64,000 nt of DNA from Pseudobacteroides cellulosolvens ATCC 35603 = DSM 2933 (GTDB lineage Bacteria > Bacillota > Clostridia > Acetivibrionales > DSM-2933), in NCBI RefSeq assembly GCF_001262605.1, contig NZ_LGTC01000001.1:5342001-5406000 (forward strand), in the 5' to 3' direction. Position numbers and translations under genes: made by a program. Positions 17,333 to 25,838 of the stretch are shown in pieces. Below the pieces are notes generated by a model, which was given only the letters and a program-made list of their open reading frames with translations, was not told the DNA's origin and did not search any database. Position 1 is the stretch's first letter; every line of letters begins with the position of its first letter.

Positions 17333-17743
17333 TTAGTGTCCCTTTTTTTTCTCTTTCTTTTTTTCCTGTTTCATTTCAAACTTAATCTGTTTTAGTTCTT
17401 CCTTTTTTTCTTTGGAAGTCTGTTTTCTTTCCACTTTTTTAAGTTCATGCTCTAGTTTCATCACCTGCTGTGCCTTTGTACCCACACCAGTCTTTGCCAT
17501 TTCCTTCTTAACTATGCGATGAAGCCTTTTAGGGTTAATCTTCTTTTCCTCCCTGCTATCAATCTCAATAGGTCTGCTAAAAACCAATTTTGAGTAGTTT
17601 TTAAGCAAATAGAAATAAACCTCATAATCTTTTGGTTCTGCACCAAAAACAACTTTGGAGGTTTCAAGCATCCCATCCTCGACTCTCTCAAAAACGCCAA
17701 CCCAAAAAGGTTCTTCAAAGAACACTGTAAGTTTAATATGCAT
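17333..17743 (-). CDS. yjdF: YjdF family protein (DUF2992)
   Basis: The 136-residue protein begins MHIKLTVFFEEPFWVGVFER and has a highly basic, Lys-rich C-terminus, both typical of YjdF. Its function is unknown; in Bacillus subtilis the gene is under a riboswitch that responds to azaaromatic compounds, and a role in tolerance to them is suspected. CAGGAGG lies upstream of ATG 17743. The same riboswitch class appears upstream here, separated from the gene by a palindromic repeat. Confidence 0.85.
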   Translation of the reverse strand: MHIKLTVFFEEPFWVGVFERVEDGMLETSKVVFGAEPKDYEVYFYLLKNYSKLVFSRPIEIDSREEKKINPKRLHRIVKKEMAKTGVGTKAQQVMKLEHELKKVERKQTSKEKKEELKQIKFEMKQEKKKEKKKGH

Positions 17744-17759
17744 TTGTATTTCCTCCTGT

Positions 17760-17863
17760 TAAGGCATGATTGAAATATTACTTCCCGTTTTGAGCGTGTG
17801 TTCACAAGTTAAGTTAACTTAGAAAGCGAAATTATCCGGGAAGTTATGTTTTCAATATGCCTA
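17760..17863 (-). repeat. Dispersed palindromic element, copy 2, within the yjdF leader
   Basis: Outer arms AGGCATGATTGAAA and TTTTCAATATGCCT, inner arms TTACTTCCCG and CGGGAAGTTA. It sits precisely between the yjdF riboswitch aptamer and the yjdF ribosome binding site, so it is transcribed in that leader. Confidence 0.8.
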
Positions 17864-17875
17864 GTTTGATTATAA

Positions 17876-17960
17876 AGAGAAGGGACAACCCCAGGAGGGC
17901 AGGTTACTGACAGGAATACTCCTGCATCCGGACTACCAACCGGATCGTGTTTTTATCTCT
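17876..17960 (-). ncRNA. yjdF-motif (azaaromatic) riboswitch
   Basis: On the minus strand the RNA starts AGAGATAAAAACACGATCCGG, closes with TTGTCCCTTCTCT, and contains the stems ATCCGG/CCGGAT and GCAGGAG..CCTGCC with CAGTAACCTGCCCTCCTGGG. The conserved GATAAAAACACGA start and its place upstream of yjdF support the call. A CCTCCTG segment in the aptamer is complementary to the CAGGAGG site of yjdF, which could allow translational control (inference). Confidence 0.78.
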
Positions 17961-18016
17961 TAATATATATTATAAATTATTCCAATTAAGTACGTCAAAA
18001 ATATTTTATCAAATGT

Positions 18017-19198
18017 TTATATTTGTTTTATAAAATCAAGTATATGTTTTGCTGCTGCCTTATAGCCTCCTGCCTCTACGAATGACCTACCTATCTTAGA
18101 ACTGCTTGCTTTGTAGCTTGTATCCGATAAAACAGTTTTAACCGAATTCTTCAAAACCTTATAAGTTATATCTTCCATCTTGAGCTCCAATCCAGCCCCC
18201 AGCTTTACCAATTGTCTGCTGACCATATACTGGTCATTAACCTGCGGTATTGAAATGACCGGCACACCATAATATAATGCCTCACTCACACTATTAAGCC
18301 CACCATGACAAATAATCACATCAGCACTTTTTAAAACCTCCAACTGAGGTACATGATTCCTTACTACGAAGTTATCCGGTATCTCACCTAACAAACCTAT
18401 ATCAGTTTTATTTCCTACCGACATAATTACCATGCAGTTTTCACCCTTAAAAGCTTCTATTGACTTTTTATAAAAATCCATACACTGGTTAATTATTGTA
18501 CCCATGGATATGTAAATAACCGGCTTATTCCCCACATCTTCAAGTCTGAAATCCAGCCTATCTTCCCTTTCTGCTATTGATGGGCCGACAAACCTGAAGC
18601 TGTCATCAAAGGTCTCCCATTCGGGCTGAAACATTTTTGATGTATAAACAATATTAAGAGTCTCCTTTTTAAAGAAGATATCCATTATATCAAGCTTTTC
18701 AACACCCCAGTCAGCAACTGTATCTTTCAGTTTTGTGTATATATTATCCAACTGAGGATTAAAACCTGGCTGGAACATATGGGATGGCAGCGGGATCCTG
18801 TTCATGGCAAAGGAAGTACAGGAGCATATTGCAGGAATATTCAGCAACTTTGATAATACATTTCCTGCCCCAAACATAGAATCATGTATTATGTAATCAT
18901 AGGCTTCACCCTTGGTCTTTTCAATTACAATGGGTACAGCTGTCCTATCCATTTCCAGCATAAACTCTATCAATGTATAAAAAGGGTGATCTCCACTGGG
19001 TTTAAATCTCTGGAAAAACTCGTACATTCTGCTTCCATAATCTACAAAACGAGCCCCTGCAGCCTCAATCTTCTGCTTAAACTCCATTGTAGAAAAATAG
19101 CAAACCTCCTCACCATTGTTTACTAATTCTCTAACCACCGGCAGGGTGGGATTTATATGACCATGGACATTTCCATTTACAAAAAGCACTTTTGCCAT
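18017..19198 (-). CDS. Macrolide-type UDP-glycosyltransferase (MGT family, GT1)
   Basis: The 393-residue GT-B enzyme has the acceptor-side GHINPTLP motif at about 13-20 and the C-terminal donor-binding block HGGLNSVSEALYYGVPVISIPQVNDQ. Family members transfer sugars from UDP-sugars to macrolides, flavonoids or lipids. GGAGGTCAAT precedes ATG 19198; a longer frame would run into the upstream regulator. The adjacent PadR gene is 22 bases upstream, so the pair probably forms a PadR-controlled drug- or metabolite-modifying operon. Confidence 0.85.
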   Translation of the reverse strand: MAKVLFVNGNVHGHINPTLPVVRELVNNGEEVCYFSTMEFKQKIEAAGARFVDYGSRMYEFFQRFKPSGDHPFYTLIEFMLEMDRTAVPIVIEKTKGEAYDYIIHDSMFGAGNVLSKLLNIPAICSCTSFAMNRIPLPSHMFQPGFNPQLDNIYTKLKDTVADWGVEKLDIMDIFFKKETLNIVYTSKMFQPEWETFDDSFRFVGPSIAEREDRLDFRLEDVGNKPVIYISMGTIINQCMDFYKKSIEAFKGENCMVIMSVGNKTDIGLLGEIPDNFVVRNHVPQLEVLKSADVIICHGGLNSVSEALYYGVPVISIPQVNDQYMVSRQLVKLGAGLELKMEDITYKVLKNSVKTVLSDTSYKASSSKIGRSFVEAGGYKAAAKHILDFIKQI

Positions 19199-19220
19199 AT
19201 TGACCTCCATAATTAAAGCT

Positions 19221-19769
19221 TTATTCATGCCTTATAATATTCTCTATAGTCTCTTCGCACCACTTAAGTGCCGCTTCCGATGCGACAATTCCATAACGCA
19301 GCGGTGCCAACCAATACGCATATTGAGGATGTTTTTTGGCATTCTCATCATTTAAAAAGGACTCCTCCATTTGCTTATACTCCTTCAGCTTGGATTCGTG
19401 GATCTTCTTAACTTCTTTCATCATCTCAATAACATTTTCCTTAGGTATATAATTTCCGAAGGACAGCTTTAAAAGCAACTCTGAACGAGGCGGTTGAGGC
19501 TCAAAGGGTTGCATCAACCACTCACAAAATTCCTTTCTGCCTTTATCGGTAATTTCATATATCTTTCTCTTGCATCCCTCACTACTGTCACTCAAATTTA
19601 TAAGACCTTCTTTTTCAAGCTGGCTTAACACCGGATAAATATGTCCGAAGTTCTCATTCCAGAAATGTGAAATTGTCTTGTCACAAAACTTTTTAATATC
19701 ATACCCTGAACAAGGCTTCATACTTATAACGCCAAGGATTGCATATCTAGTTTTATTTTTTATTGCCAT
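19221..19769 (-). CDS. PadR-family transcriptional regulator
   Basis: The 182-residue protein has a PadR winged helix (YAILGVISMKPCSGYDIKKFCD, GHIYPVLSQLEKEGLI, RKIYEITDKGRKEF) followed by the virulence-activator-like alpha-helical C-terminal domain. PadR proteins repress drug-efflux or detoxification genes and release DNA on binding small aromatic or drug-like ligands. A 37-bp palindrome lies directly upstream, consistent with autoregulation of this gene and the glycosyltransferase. Confidence 0.9.
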   Translation of the reverse strand: MAIKNKTRYAILGVISMKPCSGYDIKKFCDKTISHFWNENFGHIYPVLSQLEKEGLINLSDSSEGCKRKIYEITDKGRKEFCEWLMQPFEPQPPRSELLLKLSFGNYIPKENVIEMMKEVKKIHESKLKEYKQMEESFLNDENAKKHPQYAYWLAPLRYGIVASEAALKWCEETIENIIRHE

Positions 19770-19783
19770 TAGTATTCCTCCAA

Positions 19784-19834
19784 ATAATCAGGTTATATCA
19801 GTCTGATATAACCTGATTATATATCAAACTGATA
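19784..19834. promoter_or_regulatory. PadR operator: 37-bp perfect palindrome plus a second half-matching site
   Basis: Positions 19784-19820 are a perfect inverted repeat with 18-bp arms, ATAATCAGGTTATATCAG and its complement, about a single central T. A second site ATATCAAACTGATAT follows at 19820-19834. ATATCA/TGATAT is shared by both. Confidence 0.7.
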
Positions 19835-19890
19835 TACTTTTCAAGTTATTTACTTAATGATCTATTACACAAAGGAATTTTTCTTTATAT

Positions 19891-19925
19891 AAAAATAAAC
19901 CACCTCGAAAGGTGGTTTATTTTTA
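19891..19925. terminator. Bidirectional intrinsic terminator
   Basis: AAAAATAAACCACCT and AGGTGGTTTATTTTT form a perfect stem with A and T tracts. It ends serC on the minus strand. Confidence 0.85.
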
Positions 19926-19948
19926 TATTTTATTTATAATATTTTATA

Positions 19949-21067
19949 TTAAGACTTTGTTACTTCACCATAAGCCCATTCAAGCCACTGAAGCATGCAA
20001 GCTACATCTTCCTTATTTACTGTAGCACCGCACCAGAAGCGCAATCCTGCAGGTGCATCCTTGTAAGACTTGCAATCGTAAGCCGCACCTTCTTTATCCA
20101 ATAATTTAACAAGAGCATTTAACTGATCCTGATCAAGCTTTATTTTTAAGCAAACCGATGTGTTGGAGCGAATATCCTTGCTTACTGGAAGGAAATCAAT
20201 CCAATCATGGGTTTCAACAAACTTTTCTATTTCATTTAAGTTCTCGTTGCTTTTTTTGATCAAGCCTTTGAGCCCGCCTATTGAATCTGCCCACTCCAAA
20301 GCTTTTATATAGTCTTCTACGCACAACATGGATGGAGTATTGATTGGAGAACCTTCAAATATATCCATCATAAGCTTATCTTTCTTCCTCAATTGGAGAA
20401 CCTTAGGCATTGGCCATGGTGGCATATAAGACTCTATGCGTTCTACAGCACGAGGCGACATTACTAACATACCATGAGCTCCTTCGCCGCCTAAAACCTT
20501 TTGCCACGAAAAAGTCAAAACATCAACTTTGTTCCATGGAATTTCCATTGCAAAAACAGCTGAAGTTGCGTCAACTATAGTCAATCCTTTTCTGTCATCC
20601 GGAATCCAATCACCATTTGGTATTTTTACTCCACTTGTTGTCCCATTCCATGTCATTACAACATCATGATCAAAATTGACTTTTGAAAGATCCGGCAAGT
20701 ATCCATAATCTGCAGAAATAGATTGCATATCCTCTATTTTAAGCTGGTTTTTAACATCATTTGCCCACGTTTTGCCAAAGGATTCAAAATTAACAACATC
20801 AACACCTCTTGGACCCAAAAGGTTCCACATTGCCATCTCTATAGCACCTGTATCTGACCCTGGAACCATGCCAACTATATAATCATCAGGAATTCCAAGT
20901 ATTTCCTTTGTTTTTTTAAGGGAATAATTAAGCCTCTCTTTCGCAATTCCGCACCTGTGAGATCTGCCTAAAAGTGCACCATTCAAAATATCGAGCGTAA
21001 ATCCCGGATACTTGGAACAAGGACCGGAAGAAAAGTTGGGATTTTGGGGTTTAACAGCAGGTTTCAT
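19949..21067 (-). CDS. serC: Phosphoserine aminotransferase, TIGR01365-like type
   Basis: The 372-residue aminotransferase has an SSGPCSKYPG start, a phosphate-binding VPGSDTGAIEMAMW region, and SWQKVLGGEG with the pyridoxal lysine at residue 190. It converts 3-phosphohydroxypyruvate to phosphoserine in serine synthesis. The sequence looks like the second SerC type (TIGR01365) known from alphaproteobacteria and some methanogens rather than the common Bacillus type; that subtype call is from memory of motifs. It is not next to a serA gene. Confidence 0.8.
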   Translation of the reverse strand: MKPAVKPQNPNFSSGPCSKYPGFTLDILNGALLGRSHRCGIAKERLNYSLKKTKEILGIPDDYIVGMVPGSDTGAIEMAMWNLLGPRGVDVVNFESFGKTWANDVKNQLKIEDMQSISADYGYLPDLSKVNFDHDVVMTWNGTTSGVKIPNGDWIPDDRKGLTIVDATSAVFAMEIPWNKVDVLTFSWQKVLGGEGAHGMLVMSPRAVERIESYMPPWPMPKVLQLRKKDKLMMDIFEGSPINTPSMLCVEDYIKALEWADSIGGLKGLIKKSNENLNEIEKFVETHDWIDFLPVSKDIRSNTSVCLKIKLDQDQLNALVKLLDKEGAAYDCKSYKDAPAGLRFWCGATVNKEDVACMLQWLEWAYGEVTKS

Positions 21068-21370
21068 ATAAAATCATCCTCTCGTTTTATGTTGAAAATT
21101 AAGTAATTACATGAGAAGTTATTAATCTTTTCACATAATTACTGTTCTTTTAAATTATATTGCAGCAAAAGCTATATACATGCATTTCCCATTTGACCAC
21201 ACAGAATATAAAAGCTGTAAGCTGTATGTAACCATCTCTTACAGTATATTTAAGTTTTTTAATTAAATCAAGCACTTTTAATTTTTATAAATTGTTCCTC
21301 CCATTATCCTATCATAAAATACCATTTTATGCTATTCCAAATATAAATCAAAATCCTATTGACAATTATT
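21068..21370. other. Gene-free stretch between serC and the MarR operon
   Basis: A/T-rich leader of serC on the minus strand. I see no T-box, riboswitch or terminator in it. Confidence 0.4.
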
Positions 21371-21387
21371 CAAATACGTAATATATT
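21359..21387 (+). promoter_or_regulatory. Promoter of the marR operon
   Basis: TTGACA (21359-21364) and TATATT (21382-21387) are 17 bases apart. The -10 box lies inside the MarR palindrome. Confidence 0.75.
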
Positions 21388-21417
21388 ACTTATATAAGGT
21401 AATATATTACGTATTTG
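21371..21417. promoter_or_regulatory. MarR operator, 47-bp palindrome
   Basis: CAAATACGTAATATATTAC and its perfect complement flank a 9-base centre, giving two GTAATATATTAC units at 21378-21389 and 21399-21410. It overlaps the -10 box, which predicts autorepression. Confidence 0.75.
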
Positions 21418-21439
21418 AGTGAAAGGAGATCTGTTACAT

Positions 21440-21916
21440 ATGGATGCTCTTGATAAGCAAAAATTTATTTTCGGAAGTCTGTTTCTTCTTGCAAACAAGC
21501 TGCAAGTCATTGGTGATCAGCATTTGGAATCCGAAGACATGACCATAAAGCAATGGTTTCTAACTGTTATAATATCACAATTTGGAAGCAATTCTCCAAC
21601 ACTCAGTGAGGTTGCACAGCTTATGGGAAGCTCACGGCAGAATGTTAAGCAGCTAGCTCTCAAGCTCCAGGAAAAAGACTTCCTCAGTATAGAAAAGGAT
21701 GATCAGGATGCACGGGCAACCAGGCTCAAACTAACACAAAAGAGTCAGGATTTCTGGGAAAATCGCGAGGACAAGGATCATAAGTTTTTAGGAGAACTTT
21801 TCCATGATTTTGACATGGAAGAACTTACATTAATGTATAAAGGATTTAATAAGCTTCTCAATCAAATTGAAAAAATGGAGAAGTCAGGTGTGAGAATACA
21901 GGAGGTAGAAAAATGA
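21440..21916 (+). CDS. MarR-family transcriptional regulator
   Basis: The 158-residue protein has a MarR winged helix: MTIKQWFLTVII, SPTLSEVAQLMGSSRQNVKQLALKLQEKDFLSIEKDDQDARATRLKLT. GGAGA lies 11 bases before ATG 21440; an upstream GTG would fall in the operator. It overlaps the flavodoxin gene by four bases (ATGA). It probably represses itself, the flavodoxin gene and the genes starting at 22510, which share the operator. Confidence 0.9.
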   Translation: MDALDKQKFIFGSLFLLANKLQVIGDQHLESEDMTIKQWFLTVIISQFGSNSPTLSEVAQLMGSSRQNVKQLALKLQEKDFLSIEKDDQDARATRLKLTQKSQDFWENREDKDHKFLGELFHDFDMEELTLMYKGFNKLLNQIEKMEKSGVRIQEVEK

Positions 21917-22425
21917 GTATATTGATAGTTTATGCAACCAAACACGGTACAACAGACAAATGTGCTTCCTTGCTAAAAGAAAAACTTAATGGAGAGGTTT
22001 CCCTTCATAATTTAAAGAATTCTTCAAAGCCCGACCTTTCCAAATATGATACAGTCATCATCGGCGGTTCAATATACGCAGGAAGGATTCAGAAGGCAGT
22101 AATCGAGTTATGTACACAAAATATTAGTTTACTAAAAGAAAAAAAGCTTGGTCTTTTTATATGCTGCATGTTTATGGACTCAGCTGAAGCACAACTTAAA
22201 AATGCTTTTCCCGAAGAGCTTCTGAATAATGCAACAGCCAAGGAAAGTTTCGGCGGAGAGATGATATTCAGCGATATGAATTTCTTTGAAAAGACATTAA
22301 CCAAGATAGTGTCAAAAACACTTGCAAAAAACGACCCCAAACTTTCCGGTATAGACTCAAAGAAAGATGTATCAATGATTATGGACGATAACATCAGAAG
22401 GTTTGCACAACTTATAAACAGTTGA
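21913..22425 (+). CDS. Flavodoxin domain protein (HemG-like)
   Basis: The 170-residue protein has the flavodoxin FMN phosphate loop YATKHGTTDKCA at residues 6-17, then DTVIIGGSIYAGRIQ and LGLFICCMFM. This pattern matches flavodoxin_5/HemG-like proteins; an electron-transfer role is expected but not a specific partner. It is translationally coupled to marR. Confidence 0.85.
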   Translation: MSILIVYATKHGTTDKCASLLKEKLNGEVSLHNLKNSSKPDLSKYDTVIIGGSIYAGRIQKAVIELCTQNISLLKEKKLGLFICCMFMDSAEAQLKNAFPEELLNNATAKESFGGEMIFSDMNFFEKTLTKIVSKTLAKNDPKLSGIDSKKDVSMIMDDNIRRFAQLINS

Positions 22426-22453
22426 TAATAAGATGATATTTTTTACACCTTTA

Positions 22454-22467
22454 GGTAATATATTACC
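22454..22467. promoter_or_regulatory. Second MarR operator copy
   Basis: GGTAATATATTACC is a perfect palindrome with the same GTAATATATTAC core as the marR promoter. It lies 43 bases before the next gene. Confidence 0.65.
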
Positions 22468-22509
22468 CAAATGGACTAAACGCATTAAAAGTCAGAAAGG
22501 ATGTTTTAA

Positions 22510-23391
22510 ATGAAATACAGCAAATACATATCCATTCTTGTGATATTCATAGTCGCCTTATCGCTCCTAGCTTGCCTTTGGGGCATAATTACCAACAGCA
22601 ATGAAAAGCTTGGTGAGTATGATTTCAAGAGCATACGAGGCGAAACAATAAAAATAAACGGCAGCGGGTTGTATCGCTATGAATCTGCTGATCAGAAGTT
22701 ATCATTAAAGGTTCATGATCCCATTACATTGTTTTTGGGTGTTCCGCTTCTAATAATATCGCTAATCCTAGCCCTAAAAAGAAATATTAAAGGCAGGCTG
22801 TTGCTCACAGGCACCCTGGGATATTTCTTATACACTTATATTTCCTATGCCTTTTTAAGGATGTACAATGAGCTGTTCCTTGTCTATGTAATGCTGATGT
22901 CAGCCAGCACTATTGCATTTATACTATGCATGATGTCATTTGATATAGAAAAGTTTTGCTCTTATGTAAAACCCAAAATGCCGATAAGGTTTATTGGTGG
23001 CTACCAGATATTATTAGCAGCGGGCTTAATGACTACATGGCTTCCTGGCATTATGGATTCACTGGCTAATGGAAATCCTCCTATTGACCTTGATCATTAT
23101 AATTCATTGGGGTATGAAGCTTTAGATCTTGGTTTCATTGTACCGGCATTGATAATATCAGCCATTTTGGTGCTAAAGAGAAAGCCTTTGGGCTACCTGT
23201 TATCTTCAGTTATCATAATGCTCTCAATATCGATGAATCTTTTGATATCAGTTCTTACAGTTTTTCAGGTACTCGATGGAATGGAGATGCCAATACTTTT
23301 AATGGTCATGTTCCCTATATTCACTGTGATTACAGGCATATGCCTTGGTATGCTTCTTAGAAACATCAAAGAGCCTTCAAATTCAATTTGA
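22510..23391 (+). CDS. Polytopic membrane protein, function unknown
   Basis: The 293-residue protein has about eight hydrophobic segments and a short exposed region after the first helix. I recognise no catalytic motif or named family. AAAGGATG lies upstream of the ATG. A MarR-type operator upstream and a DUF6544 gene 28 bases downstream suggest one stress- or drug-responsive unit. Confidence 0.7.
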   Translation: MKYSKYISILVIFIVALSLLACLWGIITNSNEKLGEYDFKSIRGETIKINGSGLYRYESADQKLSLKVHDPITLFLGVPLLIISLILALKRNIKGRLLLTGTLGYFLYTYISYAFLRMYNELFLVYVMLMSASTIAFILCMMSFDIEKFCSYVKPKMPIRFIGGYQILLAAGLMTTWLPGIMDSLANGNPPIDLDHYNSLGYEALDLGFIVPALIISAILVLKRKPLGYLLSSVIIMLSISMNLLISVLTVFQVLDGMEMPILLMVMFPIFTVITGICLGMLLRNIKEPSNSI

Positions 23392-23419
23392 AATTTATAA
23401 ATTTAAGGAGGAAACTTTT

Positions 23420-24288
23420 ATGAGTAAAAAATATATTTTAATGGCATTGATTATATTGATTGCCGTAAGCATACCCTTTCTTATTTACAAATCCCAGGAC
23501 CTTGCCAGAACCTATAAAAAAGAAGCACAAAGAGCTCTAGAGCGTACCTCGAGGCTAGATAAAAGCATATTAAAGGTATCGGATATTAAACATTTACCTG
23601 AGCCGGTACAAAAATATCTTAGGTATGTCGGTATTATAGGAAAGGAAAAAGTATATAACTTTAGAGCTGTTACTGACGGCCAAATGAAAATGAATCCCAA
23701 TAAAGATGAGTGGTCCGATATAAATAGCGAACAGTATAATTTTTTTGATGATGAGCTAACAAGATTGTTTTATATGAAAGTCAATATGTTTCATATTCCC
23801 GTACTTGGTCTTCATTCATATAACCGCAAAGAAGCAAGAATGCACATTAAAGCTGCAGGCATTTTTACCGTTCTGGATGCTAAAGGTGAGGAAATGAGAA
23901 TAGGTGATACCACAACACTTTTAAACGATATGTGCTTTTTTGCCCTGCTGCCCTGATAGACAACAGAATAAAATGGGAAACCGTAGACTCAAAGACTGTT
24001 AAGGCCATCTTTGAAAATGAAGGCTGTAAGATATCTGCGTTGTTATACTTTAATGATAAGGGTGAGCTGATAAACTTCGTTAGCCATGACAGATTCTTTA
24101 CTCCCCTTGATGGATCACCCAGCAGAAAAGCTCAGTGGTCTACACCGGTAAAAAATTACAAGGAAATAAACGGTCTTATGCTTCCCGGTTATGGGGAAGC
24201 AGTGTGGAATTTCCCTGAAGGAGATTACTGTTATGCAAAATTTACCGACATAAAGGAAGTAAAATACAACTGTCAAAGCTTTGAATGA
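23420..24288 (+). pseudogene. DUF6544-like protein gene with an internal frameshift
   Basis: The first frame (23420 to 23956) starts MSKKYILMAL with a membrane anchor and runs through LPEPVQKYLRYVG and NDMCFFA, then stops. The homologous continuation (PAALIDNRIKWE to the end at 24288) is in the -1 frame. The break is in TGCTTTTTTGCCCTG at about 23934-23948, where one base appears missing. A -1 slip on the T6 run would also restore the frame. GGAGG precedes ATG 23420. It could be an error, decay, or frameshift expression. Function of the family is unknown. Confidence 0.75.
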
Positions 24289-24309
24289 ACGAGTAATTTC
24301 TTGTAATAA

Positions 24310-24585
24310 TTAATTTTCGTTCTTTTTGAAAGAATCAAAAAATTTTTTTAGATCCTGTTTTGTTTCACTGCTTAAATGATGCCATCTGATACCTTGAATT
24401 GCACCCTCAAGGCCACAAAGAGAGGAAAAGCAGGTATCTCCTTCAAGCAAGTGAAGCTTTATAAAAGCTTCCTTGCTTCCGGTTTTCATAAAAGTTTCAA
24501 CATCATAAATTCCAATGGAAGCAAGCCGTTTTTCCATTTCTTTTCCTATATTGGGCAGTTGGCTTAGTCTCTCAATTTTCTCCAT
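24310..24585 (-). CDS. TfoX C-terminal-domain protein
   Basis: The 91-residue protein contains LSQLPNIGKEMEKRLASIGI, the helix-hairpin-helix block of the TfoX/Sxy C-terminal domain, and LCGLEGAIQGIRWHHL. The N-terminal TfoX domain is absent. TfoX_C-only proteins are common in Firmicutes with no proven role. GAGGTG precedes ATG 24585. Confidence 0.75.
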   Translation of the reverse strand: MEKIERLSQLPNIGKEMEKRLASIGIYDVETFMKTGSKEAFIKLHLLEGDTCFSSLCGLEGAIQGIRWHHLSSETKQDLKKFFDSFKKNEN

Positions 24586-24610
24586 AACCACACCTCTAGT
24601 ATGTATTAGT

Positions 24611-25237
24611 CTATTCTCCTCTTAAAAGCTTCAACACCTGGCTTTTTGCTTTTTTATCTAAAATTCCGCTTGTCATTGCATTGCTGATATAAACATCTAT
24701 TTCATTACTCTTATCGTATTTGTTAATCTCTGCAAGCACATTAATAATGTCCATAAGAAGGATTTTTCTCTGTGTCTCCTTGCGTTCTGAAATATCTATT
24801 GCCATAAGCTTGTCTGCAACTTTTCGGCAAAGCTTCTTTTTCCAAGGTATAATCTTGGCAAGACTCTGGACACATTGGCGTGCAGTTATAGGCTTTTCAT
24901 CATCGCAAAACGAAAGATACAGGCCAATATCTTTTTCAAGCCTTCCGGCATCATCCCACCTTGCATTTTCAGCCATCAACATAATACCTAAACTTCTCTG
25001 ATATGAGTTGGTACTGGACAGCTTCTCCAATAAAACATCCCAAAAGGGATAGACATCACTATACATGTTTGATCTTTGCTGCAAAAGCAAAAATGCATTG
25101 TACCTTATTTTATCATCCTTCTCGTCAAGCCATTTTATAAGCTGCGGTAAATCATTAGATCCAATGGATTCAGCAGCCTTCCCCATATTATTTTTGTCAA
25201 AAGACATCAGTTTCTCAACCGTTATAATTTCAGCCAA
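24611..25237 (-). CDS. HEAT-repeat-like helical protein
   Basis: The protein (up to 208 residues) is all-helical, with repeated helix pairs such as LPQLIKWLDEKDDKIRYNAFLLLQ, consistent with HEAT/armadillo repeats that bind other proteins. The start is uncertain: TTG 25237 abuts an AAGGGGG run, while ATG 25207 has no clear site. It lies 25 bases upstream of the TfoX_C gene and may be co-transcribed. Function unknown. Confidence 0.6.
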   Translation of the reverse strand: MAEIITVEKLMSFDKNNMGKAAESIGSNDLPQLIKWLDEKDDKIRYNAFLLLQQRSNMYSDVYPFWDVLLEKLSSTNSYQRSLGIMLMAENARWDDAGRLEKDIGLYLSFCDDEKPITARQCVQSLAKIIPWKKKLCRKVADKLMAIDISERKETQRKILLMDIINVLAEINKYDKSNEIDVYISNAMTSGILDKKAKSQVLKLLRGE

Positions 25238-25402
25238 CCCCCTTATTTTTCTTCAGGATGCCGTTAAAACTGTCTTTATGCTTTCATGCTCATTTCAAGT
25301 TCTCCTTAGTCATGATCAAAAAATAACCCTCCATATCATAACTCATATACAGATGATATCACGCCAAACATGACACAAGGATGTCATATTTAATAATACC
25401 TA

Positions 25403-25705
25403 TTAAATTTCATAATCAACTACTCTTCGCTCAATTCTAGCCTCAAGAATAAACGGCATAACCGCCTTGTGCTCCGGGTGTGCCTGATAGTTTTCCAGAT
25501 CAGCCCTAGTAGCAAATTCAGAATATAAAACAACATCTGAACTGCTATCAGTGAGGGAAAAATCTATCCCCACCTCAATATTAATCATTCCAGGTATTTT
25601 GCCACGTAAGTCTTCAAGCATGCCCTTTATTTTAATTGCATTTTCCTGTTTGGAACTACCATGGGCCGTTTCTTTCAAACGCCACATAACAATATGCTTT
25701 ATCAT
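25403..25705 (-). CDS. Dabb (stress-responsive A/B barrel) domain protein
   Basis: The 100-residue protein is a complete Dabb domain: IKHIVMWRLK at the start, DVVLYSEFATRADLENYQAHPEHKAV in the middle and RRVVDYEI at the end. The family forms dimeric alpha/beta barrels of varied or unknown function. GGAGG lies upstream of the ATG. Confidence 0.85.
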   Translation of the reverse strand: MIKHIVMWRLKETAHGSSKQENAIKIKGMLEDLRGKIPGMINIEVGIDFSLTDSSSDVVLYSEFATRADLENYQAHPEHKAVMPFILEARIERRVVDYEI

Positions 25706-25838
25706 AAAATCTTCCTCCCTGTTTCCTAAAATATCGTATTTTTCTTAAAATTACTTAAACTAAACTTCTTTACTATATGTTTTGCAATAATCATTTTACA
25801 CTTTTAATTATTACAAAACATTTTAAACCCAAAATGTA

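Noticed and set aside
21068..21360. T-box leader for serC
   Set aside because: No T-box sequence, specifier loop or terminator was visible.
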